Shown here piece by piece: positions 19,059 through 27,675 of a DNA stretch of 34,337 nucleotides (the stretch's first letter is position 1; the number at the start of each line of letters is the position of its first letter). Where the stretch lies: the NCBI GenBank assembly GCA_032718475.1, contig JAUCBJ010006794.1:1-34337 (forward strand). Reading direction: 5' to 3'. The position numbers were made by a program, and so were the translations under genes. The notes under the pieces were generated by a model, which was not told the origin of the DNA, did not search any database, and worked only from the letters and a program-made list of their open reading frames with translations. This stretch comes from Nemertoderma westbladi (lineage: Eukaryota; Xenacoelomorpha; Nemertodermatida; Nemertodermatidae).

Positions 19059-20357
19059 CTAAGCAAAGCCCCCTGGTATCCCGGCGCCGTCCTCAAGCCC
19101 CAAACCACTTCGCCATCTCACCCGCGACCCTCGCAGGCAATGGGAAGTGCCGCGGATTATCGCGAACGATATGCGTGCGCGCACCCACCCCATTACCGAA
19201 CTGTATGGTTTCCCCCAGTTGGTGTGTCGGCGGTCTGCGATGATTCGCAACAGCTTATTGGCCTGCGGTGCCAGTATGCCGTCGCATGAGGCGACGAAAG
19301 GGGAGAAATCACCTCGGCGGGTGGAAACTGCGGCTGTATATAAGCGTTTCTTCTCCTCTTCCGCCGACTCCAATACCGACCTCATGGAGCGCCCAGCATA
19401 AGACACGGCGTCAAGGTTAATTGTACGTATGTCAATCAACGCCTGTGTCTGGGTACTGAACGCTCCCCTAATGCCGACATCGCATCGCAGACCAGCCCCG
19501 TCGCCATCCTCGTGCTGCTCGCGGACCACTGGCTCGAGCATAACGTTTCGCGGTCCGAATGCCAGGGCCGCGAGGTCACCGACTGCGTCGCAGAGCTCGT
19601 TGTGACGCTGAATCACTAGACCACCCTTCTTACAATTCAACCCGTGGTTGAGATCAAACCCAGCTCCACAACCGTCGCATCTGCAAGGGACACCTACGAG
19701 GGGTCTACCATACCGGACAGCCACAGCGTCCCTAAACTCCCGGGGTGAGAGGTCAAACTGGTGTTCGGCTACCGGAAGAGAGGATAGCCAGCCACCGGTC
19801 CTGAACTCCGCCGCCCGTTGGACAGCGACACGCTGGTGCTCCACCATTCCTTCCAACGCTTCCTCCTGCTGGGCTTTCTCCATACCCTGCCTCTCTTTCC
19901 GAGATGTCATGCGCGCTCCCTCCATGCACTTCAGGTGGGTGGCTAAGGAGAATGGCTCCTTCCCGGCGATCGCGTTCACCAGCGACTGTGTCCCAAGTTC
20001 TGATACAGCAAAGTTGGTATCGGCCTCGTTAACCGGGTTCCGCAACCCCAGACCACCCATTCGCGGAGACAGGGCAAACAACTTGAGTTCTGGTTGCGAA
20101 ATTCGCCCATCGAAGACTGCCGGCAGGAACCTATCGCTGATCGCTTCCTCTAGCACATCGAACTGACTGCTGCAGTCTGGGACAACGCGTTGGAGGTATG
20201 CCCACTCCCATTGGAGTGAGCAAACTACGGCTGAGAAAGCAGCGTGGGGTTGGGCCTCCGCCACCTCGGCCATCTTGTCAACTGAGGCTACCCAGGATGC
20301 GATTTTGGCGCCGACATACTTCACACACTCCGACTCGCTACCAATAAACCGCCTCAA
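19059..20357 (-). pseudogene. LINE ORF, C-terminal part: post-RT region, CCHC knuckle, endonuclease-like domain
   Basis: 432 open codons, starting without ATG because the upstream part is deleted. Residues 8-125 match the thumb/connector after the palm (KYVGAKIASWVASVDKM, ...LSPRMGGLGLRNP). Near residues 223-240 comes CRCDGCGAGFDLNHGLNC, a CX2CX7HX3C knuckle, then KKGGLVIQRHNEL and a region with RCDVGIRG and QALIDIRTI (about 290-320), matching the order of the restriction-like (PD-(D/E)XK-type) endonuclease of site-preferring LINEs. The usual final Lys is not obvious (IDIR), so activity is unsure. The C-terminus (VMGWVRARISFAIIRGT) fits the family end. A 3' UTR of about 150 bases leads to the poly-A tail. 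Confidence 0.75.
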
Positions 20358-21612
20358 CGGTTAAATCAGCCTCAACGACCAACATCTCTACCTGGCTGGA
20401 GCGCCACATCCCCAACCTCCGGTTTATTAGCCGTCGTATGTCTGCGGCCTTGGTTACCTTCGGATCGCGGTGTAGGATGAGGGAGTCGGCTAGTAGTAGT
20501 CTCTCGGAGCGAGCGTTGGTCGCATTATGGTTCAGACCGGAAACAAAGGCCTTGGCCTCTGCGTCCAAGAGCGAGACTACATCCCGCCCTATAGCACCTC
20601 CGGGCAGTCGATATTTAGACCCTTTTAGTTGGGTTATCCGTCGCCATTGATCCATTAGCCCATCTGGTGGGGTCCCTTTGCCCACAAGTGTGGCGCCAAA
20701 TGCTCTTAACATGAGTTCGTCTGGGTCCGCGTGGAGCCCATAATTCTGTGATGCAATATTACATGGGGGCCAGGACTTAGATAGTGGGCTAGGAAAGGCG
20801 GCGCCTGTCGTGGACGCTGTGGACGAGGAGGCAACTGTTGGGGTCGCTGTAATCGAGGCGGCGCCAGTTCGGGGCGCTGTAGACGAGGAGGCGCCTTTCG
20901 AGGGCACTGTAGACAAGGCGGCGGCTGTCGGGGGCGCAGTAGACGAGGCGGCGCCTGTCGGGGGCGCTGTAGCCAAGGTGGCGCCCGCCGGTTGCGCTGT
21001 AGACGTGGCGGCGCCTGTCGGGGGCGCAGTAGACGAGGCGGCGCCTGTCGGGGGCGCTGTAGCCGAGGTGGCGCCCGCCGGTGGCGCTGTAGACGTGGCG
21101 GCGCCTGTCGGGGGCGCTGTAGCTGAGGCGGCGCCTGTCGGGGGCGCGGTAGACGAGGCGGCGCCTGTCAGGGGCGCTGTATCCGAGGCATCGCCGGTCG
21201 GGGGCGCTGTAGACGAGGATGCACTTGTTGGCGGCGCTGTAGACAGTTCGGCGCCATTCAACTCCTCTGTGGATCCCACGACCTCGGTCACCCCAGCATC
21301 AGGCGCCGTGATGTCGGGTTGATCGGCCCCGTTTGGACCGAGAGTATTGTCTAGATCCGTTAGGGTTTCATCTGGAGAGGTAACATTCAGATCCAACGGT
21401 TGCGAGGAAGATATGCGTGCAGGCGCCACCTGACAGTCAACTGTTGACAACGCTGACGCTGTCGGCTGAGAACAGGATTGACCGGTTCCGAAGGGGTTTT
21501 CGCACCACCCTGTTGTCCCCGGACCACACTTTTCGCAGGCCCGCTTGGTGTGAGCGCAAACGCATTTCTTGCATTTGCCAGTCAAGTTATTGCACCCACA
21601 ACACCTCCCCAT
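20338..21612 (-). pseudogene. LINE ORF, N-terminal part: Cys-rich domain and decapeptide repeats
   Basis: 424 codons from a true ATG at 21612. Residues 4-37 hold nine cysteines (CCGCNN, CKKCVCAH, CEKCGPGTTGWC), a zinc-binding domain known at the N-terminus of this kind of LINE. Then about fifteen repeats of ten residues (type TAPPTGAASS) follow. Residues about 285-420 form a conserved block (ELMLRAFGATLVGKGTPPDG, YRLPGGAIGRDVV, DIRRLINRRLGMWR) that normally precedes the RT. The frame then stops 20 bases into the next frame. The RT itself, expected between this part and the connector, is gone. Confidence 0.75.
20805..21255. repeat. Tandem 30 bp repeats inside the LINE (about 15 units)
   Basis: In-frame 30 bp units (typical core GGCGCTGTAGACGAGGCGG on the plus strand) encode the decapeptide TAPPTGAASS on the minus strand. 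Units in the middle are nearly identical, and those at both edges are more diverged, the usual pattern of unequal exchange or slippage. The tract is GC-rich and forms a long low-complexity, probably unstructured linker. Confidence 0.9.
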
Positions 21613-21796
21613 TTCGAAAACCCAAAAACCAAAAAACCAAAACCGCAGCCAAGAATCCTAATATTGGCGCCAAGGTGTCTGCTATCTGTCAGCCTCAGTC
21701 CGTCAGTACAGCAGTGCTACACATAACACTGCTTGGGTTTACCACGGTTAGTCGGTTCTGTAGTAGTTTGCACATTGGAACTGCCATTGGAATTGC

Positions 21797-21808
21797 CATT
21801 ATTATACT
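21797..21808. repeat. Target-site duplication of the LINE, right copy
   Basis: CATTATTATACT identical to 18878-18889; it marks the 5' end of the minus-strand LINE. Confidence 0.8.
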
Positions 21809-22212
21809 GCTATCTACTGTTGTCATTATTTTGTGTCAGTTGGACAGTTGACAGGTTACATATAGCGATTGCGACTTATATTATCGTGGTTTGTAGTGAA
21901 TTTAATGCTATTTGATAGGCACTACATGAGTCAATTGCTGTTCTCTTTATGTATGATAAAATTCATTGACGGTCGGCAGATTAGTGAGCAGTATTGTGTG
22001 GTACCGGTAGTGTGTATGATTGTGGCTGATAACTAAGCATTTCCTAAAGAATGCGCCTCATACGTGAATCATAAGCCTTACCTTCTTACCGTTGTGTTTA
22101 GTATAAGTCATATCTCTGTTTACCTAGATAGAGCGCCACGTCCTAAAGGAACTGTTAATATTTCCCGAAAGTGAATAATATTAGTCAGAAATTATTTATT
22201 AACGATCAATCG
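21809..22212. other. No gene seen; continuation of the LINE target region
   Basis: Sequence that was contiguous with 18877 before the LINE inserted. Short frames only. Near its end AAAGGAACTGTTAATATTTCCC (22147 onward) looks a little like a polypurine tract followed by an LTR-type TGTT start, which would put the left edge of the promoter repeat near 22153; this is weak. Confidence 0.4.
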
Positions 22213-22434
22213 AATAATACAGTAAGCTTACACTGCAATAATAATCTAAGCCCTCAGAATCCAGTCTCCCGGGTATATCCAGCGGGTGAATGGACGCGCA
22301 CTAGACTGGCTTCGGCTAATGTTGTGTTTATTGGTATTAAATACTTGTCATATGTTAAAGTCTATTTATAAACCAAAAGACATATAAATTTTGGCAGGTT
22401 AAACTGCTAAAGGTCTTCAAAAGCGCGTACAGTT
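22213..22434 (+). repeat. Dispersed promoter-like repeat, copy 2
   Basis: Direct-orientation counterpart of 1-221. Conserved blocks are the same, but the TATA element is changed to TTCAAAA. A poly-A signal AATAAA follows at 22451-22456. Downstream sequence differs from copy 1. Given about 25 percent divergence, these are not the LTR pair of any of the intact elements here. Confidence 0.65.
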
Positions 22435-23262
22435 ACGTCTCTTTTTCCCAATAAACTTGGTTGCTTGACTCTTGGGGCGGGTTTGCTGTGAGGTACTGGT
22501 TGTTTTGATGGTGGCTCTGAGAGAGAGGTGGTGGCATGGTACCTTGCAGACACCGAGGCATTATCCTGATTACTTTGGCCATATATATCATTTATTGTTG
22601 TGCGCCATTCTATATGTATTTATATTATTTATATTATTTACACAACTTCTCTACTAAACGGGTGGATGTAACCTCGCCCATCGGATTTATCGACCTCAAA
22701 AACCCTTATCCCCAAAAAATTTATTTGTTATATGATAAACTATTGTGGTTTTCAAACTAAAACAAATAAATAAATTACACCTAAAATCAATAGAGCAATC
22801 ATAATTTAAGTTTGTGAAAAATCTTCACTAACATTAATGGAAATTATGAAATTTCCTTGCAGTGGAATTGTATAATTTTTTTACAACAGTTAGCTTAATA
22901 TATCGTGAAGTTTTTGATATATTTAAAAATTGGATGCGACTTCTAGTTTCCAAGATATAACAATTAATGTGTAACACGGCAGTGTAAATATTACTAATTT
23001 CCCATTGAATCACAGCTTATTGTGAAATTAATTAATTTATTCTGGAACATCACTAATTTGCTGCTTACTTTTCCCTACTGTTCCTTTTGTTTGGCTTGTG
23101 TTATACAAATTTACGCAGAATTTCCATGAATAAACATATGATACGCAAAATAAAATTTGGTAGACTTTTTTTTGGTCATTAATAAGGTAATATAGAATCC
23201 AAAATGTGTGGTTCGGATTGATTGCGAAATACTTATGGGTTTTTTGCTGGATTGACTCGACT
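22435..23262. other. No gene seen
   Basis: AT-rich spacer of 0.8 kb. Frames in its left part are short and overlap in several phases without family resemblance. No repeat partner was recognised. Confidence 0.5.
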
Positions 23263-23416
23263 ACTACCGAGTCAAGGTCAAAAGAAAATAAATATAGCTA
23301 GCTAGCAATAATAAATAATAATATATTATATAATATAATACATTAGGGCATTCTAGAAAAAATTAAATTTCATGTGATGTGATTTACATTTTGTCTTTGG
23401 ACTTTGACTCGGTAGT
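23263..23416. mobile_element. Small MITE with 22 bp inverted termini
   Basis: ACTACCGAGTCAAGGTCAAA at the left end returns inverted at 23395-23416 with two mismatches in 22 bases. The interior is AT-rich (AATAATATATTATATAATATA). No coding capacity. The true ends may reach a little further (GTGAACGTGGCCTT follows on the right). The BEL element is inserted 20 bases to the right. Superfamily not assigned. Confidence 0.6.
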
Positions 23417-23431
23417 GTGAACGTGGCCTTA

Positions 23432-23436
23432 CAAAG
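23432..23436. repeat. BEL element target-site duplication, left copy (CAAAG)
   Basis: CAAAG directly before the 5' LTR is repeated directly after the 3' LTR at 31559-31563. Five bases fits BEL/Pao integration. Confidence 0.88.
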
Positions 23437-23888
23437 TGTTACAGCCGGTCTCGTTTACCTTAACTTATTGTGCTATATCTTATTGTGCTATATGTTATTC
23501 CACCTACCGGTCATTTCACAAACTGAATATATTATTAGCCAATAGAAATTAGCCACCTTTATGTTTGGTATATATACTTATCTGTGTGTGTCATTATGTA
23601 CTTCGGTTGTATAAACTCATTCGGCATTCTGTTCTTTGTTAGTTATAATTCATTAGGCCTAGGTCTAGGTATTCATGTCTTCATCGTATGTAATGTAATA
23701 TTATTGTTTAGACCTACCTGCATCTGGAGACACATATGTAACTCGTAACACTGTAACAAGTAACCATTAAATGTAACATAAGTAACTTCATTATTATACT
23801 TTCCGATTTTCTCAACTATATTGCGGCGAATGTATGACAGGCCGACTTTTCTCGCTCACCCGGCTCTAAACGCAGTTCCGTCATTTCA
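23437..23888 (+). repeat. 5' LTR of BEL/Pao element
   Basis: A 452 bp LTR from TGTTACAGCC to GTCATTTCA, with TG...CA ends. Reading base by base I found no difference from the 3' LTR. A CCAAT box (23539-23543) and a TATA-like TATATATAC (23569-23577) lie in the expected U3 order. ATTAAA near 23767 could serve as poly-A signal. Confidence 0.93.
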
Positions 23889-23906
23889 TGGTGCGGTGAC
23901 CCGGGA
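23889..23906 (+). promoter_or_regulatory. Primer-binding site
   Basis: TGGTGCGGTGACCCGGGA begins directly after the 5' LTR, with the TGG that pairs with a tRNA CCA end. The GGTGA-CCCGGG part fits a T-arm containing CCCGGG, seen in metazoan Gly and Glu tRNAs, but the acceptor part does not match one I know well. A GTAAGT (23910-23915) follows and could be a splice donor. Confidence 0.7.
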
Positions 23907-24063
23907 ACGGTAAGTTCTAGTTTAATACGTCTTTGTCTGCTATCCCGGTACCGGTATCCAGTCAGCATCAACAGCTACCGTTAGAAAGGAAATCTCAGTC
24001 CAGTAGCTATCGACTACCTACATTAAACCTAACCTATCCTGATTTACTGTTGTAATTTGCGTG

Positions 24064-27000
24064 ATGACTACCCCTGTGACTGGTGCCGTTGGCGTGGATA
24101 CTGCCAACGCCCTGGTCTTCGATGACACCGGTAGTGTCTCGGGTGGTGGTCACGGTTCTACAGCATCGTATAGGTCCTTGGGTACCGGTACGGGAGGTGC
24201 GGGTGGTGCGCTACCCGAAGCAGACAATACGATAATCGAGACGCGTGGCGTTATTGGAGCCGGTGGAATTTCTTCTGGTGGCATTGTGGAGGGTCCGGGT
24301 TTAGTTGAGGATGACGAAGACGACGAGGAACCCCAACTAATTGATCCCATTGTCGCTAAAAGAAATCGAGCAGCTCGGAAATGCGCTTTTACTAAGTTGT
24401 TCAACCGAATTACCGAACTTGTACATAGTAAAGGAAGCCGGTCCGCGCTTAGGTCACTCCTATACGAGTTGGAAGAACGGGCTGTCGAATGTTTCGCAGC
24501 CCACAAATCTTACGTCAACTGCATTGCAGATGATGTAGACGCCGACATCGCAGCTGACCGATGGTTATCATCGCTGAAAGATGCACACCAGCGGTGCGTG
24601 GAGTCTGTAGAATTCTATTTAAATTCTCGTCATGGAGAACCTTCCTCTGTGGCTACCAGTCGAGTTCCTTCTCGTTTAGGATCGAAACCTGCTAACAGTA
24701 ATGCTTCTAAGTTGTCATTGGCGGCTCAACAGGAGGAATTGCTACAGGAACGTGAACTACAATTAGCTCAGTTTCGGCGCGATAGAGATCTACGAGCAAA
24801 GAAACGGGAACAGCAAAGACAGAATGAAGAACTTAAAGAGTCTCTACAACTCCGTTCATTGTATAACTGTGTGGAACGTTCTCGCCTTTCTGTCAACCTG
24901 GAACAGAAAAGAGCTGTCCAGGAGGGACGGATGGATCTCGAGCAGAGACTTTTAGATTTCGATTGTGGCGTTCCTACATTGGCTGGTGGCGTTCAAGTAC
25001 CAGCCAGTGGCGTTCCTACATTGGCTGGTGGCGTTCAAATACCAGCCAGTGGCGTTCCTGCATTGGCTGGTGGCGTTCAAATACCAGCCAGTGGCGTTCC
25101 TACATTGGCTGGTGGCGTTCAAATACCAGCCAGTGGCGTTCATATATCAGCTGGTAGCATTCCTATATCAGCTGGTGCCGTTCTAACACCAGCTGGTGGC
25201 GTTCCTATACCAACTGGTGGCGTACCTATACCAACTGGTGGCGTACCTATGACAGCTGGTGGCGTTCATATACCAGTTAGTGGCGTTCCTATACCGGTTG
25301 GCGGTGTTCCTATACCAGCTGATGGCGTTCCTATTCTCGCTGGTAGCGTTCCTCACCCAGTTGGTGGCGTTGCTACTAGCAGTGTCTCTACACCAGCTAT
25401 AGGAGAATCCGTTCCGTTTTCTAAGCAACATCTGTTTGTTCCTAGCTCGACGGATCCTATGTCCATTCTCGGTCAGCCTTTTCCAGATTTACATGTGTGC
25501 AATAACAATGTTAACAATCCATATACCCCTGTTAATAATTATTTTTCTGGTGCTAATAATTCTCATTATAATAGTCTTTATGATAATCATGTGTATAATA
25601 GTGAATGTGTCTCCAGTCAGGATCTACAGAGTCGTATAGGTTGTTTACCAGTAAATACTAATTGTGCAATTAATTATTCTCGCCCATCCTCTTATGGTAC
25701 ACATTCTGTTATTAAGCCCACCACTTGGGCTACAAGTTGTCCCGTTTTTGTACCAAACTGTCACACTACGTGTACCATTGTTAATGCGTCAACACCTCAG
25801 TGTAATTCTATTGGAGGGTTGGCCATGGGTGTGTGTGATAGACCCCCTGGGCCTACTGTTAGTGCGTGTAGGGTTGCATCCCAGGTAGGTGGGTTATTTA
25901 ACGGGCCGGCTGTAGATGTACCAGTCTATACTGGTACATCCGAAATTTATAATTCTAACTCACGAAATCCTCAATCCTCAGCAGATGTTTGGATTGACGA
26001 TTTAAATAACACAGGAGTTAACAATTCTTTTACTAATAATTGTTTTAATAACTTTCCATACCAAGGACCCATAGGTTTCCAACATTTAGCCAACTTAAAA
26101 ATTGAACCATTTGATGGTTCTCCCTTGAAGTGGCATGGTTTTATTGCCTCTTTTCATGCCCTCGTTCACACTCAGGTTTCATCTGATTCTATTCGTTTAG
26201 CAATTCTTAGAAATCATTTGACACCTGATATCAGAGAGAGTGTAGCTTCTACTATTAACGACCCTGATTTATATCGGGAAACATTACAAGAATTACGCCG
26301 TATTTATGGTGACTGTGACTTAATAGCTGTGGCATACATAGAGCAGCTACGAAAAATTCCGTTTGTTAAGGCTAATGATATGAATTCTTTAAAGTCATTT
26401 TCCTTAAAACTTCATGGTTCGGTATCAGCCCTGGAGAAATGTGGATACACTGCCGATATTACATCAGCTAATAATGTAAGGGATTTAGTTCAAAAACTTC
26501 CCAATTATTTGCAAAATGAATGGGGCAAACGGGTTATTCTTATAAAACCTCGGCGCCCAACCTTAAAGGTGCTAGACAGTTGGATCACTGAGAGACTGCA
26601 AAGTGCTCGTGTAGTAGAAAGTACATTACGGGCCAGTAATAATAGTTATACCGGTAACCAAGGCTTGTCCAATAACAAAATTCAAAAATTTCAAAATAAA
26701 CCGCAATTTAACAGGCCTAAATCCAGTGCTCCAACTGTTTTTACACCTACTATTATGGCTACTGCCAGCATTAAAGTTAATTTTTCTGAAACACAGTCAA
26801 ATAAGTATCAGAAATCGTCTAGTTCCGACTCGAGCTCACTTACTAAAGGTATGTCGGCTACTGCTTCTGTGGCTGAACACTGTCATTGTTGCGGCCAGTC
26901 CCATTTTCTTGAAAATTGTAACAATTTTAAATCATTAAGCCTAGCTGACCGCATTGAGTTAGCCCGGGACAAATCCATGTGTTTTGTATGTCTCAAAGCA

Positions 27001-27675
27001 AAGCACCGCGCTGCAAATTGTAAAATCGTAGACCCTTGTAATTTCGATGGTTGTAAAAAACGCCATCACGTTTTATTACATGGAGCACCTAAGGTTTTTG
27101 GTGCTAAATCTTCTTCCCAAAATAAACAACACATAGGGACTACCTCACTGAGAACATCCCCTAGCACTGTAGCATTACAGATTGTACCACTGCGGGTACG
27201 TTCTGCAGGTAAAACTGTTGAAACTTTTGCTTTGTTAGATCCCTGTAGCCAGATCTCTGCGGTTTGTGAAGATCTAGCTAACAAACTGGATCTTAAGGGT
27301 GAGCAAAAACCATTGAGAATCGGCACTATTAATTCAGATGGAGAAACTGTAAAATCCTTATTAAGCTCCATTGATGTTCTACCTGTAAATAGTGAGTCTG
27401 TATTTCCTGTCCCACGGACTTGGGTTTTATCCAAGTTAAATATCGCAAATCAGCGTTTTGATTGGCCCAAGATTAAATCTTCCTGGAATCATTTATCTGA
27501 TCTAGATCTTCCAGCTGTAGATTCAAATAAAGTAGGCGTCCTGTTGGGTGCTGATGTCTTTGATGTAATTCGTCAACTCGATTATCGTCCTGGCCCTTCT
27601 GGCTCCCCTTCGGCAGTTTTGACTAATTTTGGGTGGACTTGTACTTTCTACCGTACCTCTTCATCCCCTTTCTGA
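24064..27675 (+). CDS. gag-pro: BEL/Pao Gag-protease polyprotein (N-terminal part of gag-pol)
   Basis: About 1203 residues from the ATG at 24064 (the codon before it is GTG in the same frame). Order: Gly-rich start; acidic patch; BEL N-terminal helical domain (KRNRAARKCAFTKLFNRI, about 98-190); charged coiled coil (about 225-300); nineteen heptapeptide repeats of GVPxxAG/GVQIPAS type (about 303-435); Asn-rich linker; the DUF1759 capsid-like domain (KIEPFDGSPLKWHGF on, about 678-850); cysteine knuckles HCHCCGQSH...C, CFVCLKAKHRAANC and DGCKKRHH (about 940-1005); then an aspartic-protease domain with active-site ALLDPCSQIS near 1057. The usual DSG/DTG triplet is DPC here. The frame ends in TGA at 27673-27675, where the family would continue into RT; continuity passes to the next frame over the 27629-27675 overlap. 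Confidence 0.9.
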   Translation: MTTPVTGAVGVDTANALVFDDTGSVSGGGHGSTASYRSLGTGTGGAGGALPEADNTIIETRGVIGAGGISSGGIVEGPGLVEDDEDDEEPQLIDPIVAKRNRAARKCAFTKLFNRITELVHSKGSRSALRSLLYELEERAVECFAAHKSYVNCIADDVDADIAADRWLSSLKDAHQRCVESVEFYLNSRHGEPSSVATSRVPSRLGSKPANSNASKLSLAAQQEELLQERELQLAQFRRDRDLRAKKREQQRQNEELKESLQLRSLYNCVERSRLSVNLEQKRAVQEGRMDLEQRLLDFDCGVPTLAGGVQVPASGVPTLAGGVQIPASGVPALAGGVQIPASGVPTLAGGVQIPASGVHISAGSIPISAGAVLTPAGGVPIPTGGVPIPTGGVPMTAGGVHIPVSGVPIPVGGVPIPADGVPILAGSVPHPVGGVATSSVSTPAIGESVPFSKQHLFVPSSTDPMSILGQPFPDLHVCNNNVNNPYTPVNNYFSGANNSHYNSLYDNHVYNSECVSSQDLQSRIGCLPVNTNCAINYSRPSSYGTHSVIKPTTWATSCPVFVPNCHTTCTIVNASTPQCNSIGGLAMGVCDRPPGPTVSACRVASQVGGLFNGPAVDVPVYTGTSEIYNSNSRNPQSSADVWIDDLNNTGVNNSFTNNCFNNFPYQGPIGFQHLANLKIEPFDGSPLKWHGFIASFHALVHTQVSSDSIRLAILRNHLTPDIRESVASTINDPDLYRETLQELRRIYGDCDLIAVAYIEQLRKIPFVKANDMNSLKSFSLKLHGSVSALEKCGYTADITSANNVRDLVQKLPNYLQNEWGKRVILIKPRRPTLKVLDSWITERLQSARVVESTLRASNNSYTGNQGLSNNKIQKFQNKPQFNRPKSSAPTVFTPTIMATASIKVNFSETQSNKYQKSSSSDSSSLTKGMSATASVAEHCHCCGQSHFLENCNNFKSLSLADRIELARDKSMCFVCLKAKHRAANCKIVDPCNFDGCKKRHHVLLHGAPKVFGAKSSSQNKQHIGTTSLRTSPSTVALQIVPLRVRSAGKTVETFALLDPCSQISAVCEDLANKLDLKGEQKPLRIGTINSDGETVKSLLSSIDVLPVNSESVFPVPRTWVLSKLNIANQRFDWPKIKSSWNHLSDLDLPAVDSNKVGVLLGADVFDVIRQLDYRPGPSGSPSAVLTNFGWTCTFYRTSSSPF
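24967..25365. repeat. 21 bp tandem repeats (heptapeptide) inside gag
   Basis: Nineteen consecutive 21 bp units encode GVPTLAG, GVQIPAS and variants. The left units alternate in pairs, giving a 42 bp higher-order repeat; units to the right are more varied. TGGCTGGT and ACCAGCCA alternate, so the tract can also form hairpins. Confidence 0.92.

Larger units (their letters stand above)
18890..21796 (-). mobile_element. LINE with restriction-like endonuclease, RT domain deleted
   Basis: A 2.9 kb minus-strand non-LTR retrotransposon copy. Its 3' end is a T run on the plus strand (18889-18907, poly-A tail), and it is bounded by a 12 bp target-site duplication. From 5' to 3' it has a leader, an N-terminal cysteine-rich protein with decapeptide repeats, and a C-terminal zinc knuckle plus endonuclease-like region. 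Between the two open frames the whole polymerase domain is missing, so the copy cannot move by itself. The frames carry no stops and the duplication is perfect, so insertion looks recent. It sits downstream of the gag-like pair. Confidence 0.82.

Noticed and set aside
20810-21322. Plus-strand frame rich in Ala/Gly/Val repeats
   Set aside because: It is the antisense reading of the LINE decapeptide repeats.
1-22434. A 22 kb retroelement with 1-221 and 22213-22434 as LTRs
   Set aside because: The copies differ at about a quarter of positions and share only the promoter part, while the coding frames between them are intact. They are not a matching LTR pair.
23889-23906. Firm naming of the primer tRNA as Gly or Glu
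   Set aside because: Only the T-arm-like CCCGGG and the TGG end agree; the acceptor part does not match a tRNA I can name with certainty.
24967-25365. CRISPR-like array
   Set aside because: Units are directly adjacent, in frame and without spacers, inside a eukaryotic retroelement gene.
24952-25431. Trp/Arg-rich and Asn/Ala-rich repeat proteins in other frames
   Set aside because: They are alternative-frame readings of the 21 bp repeat inside BEL gag.
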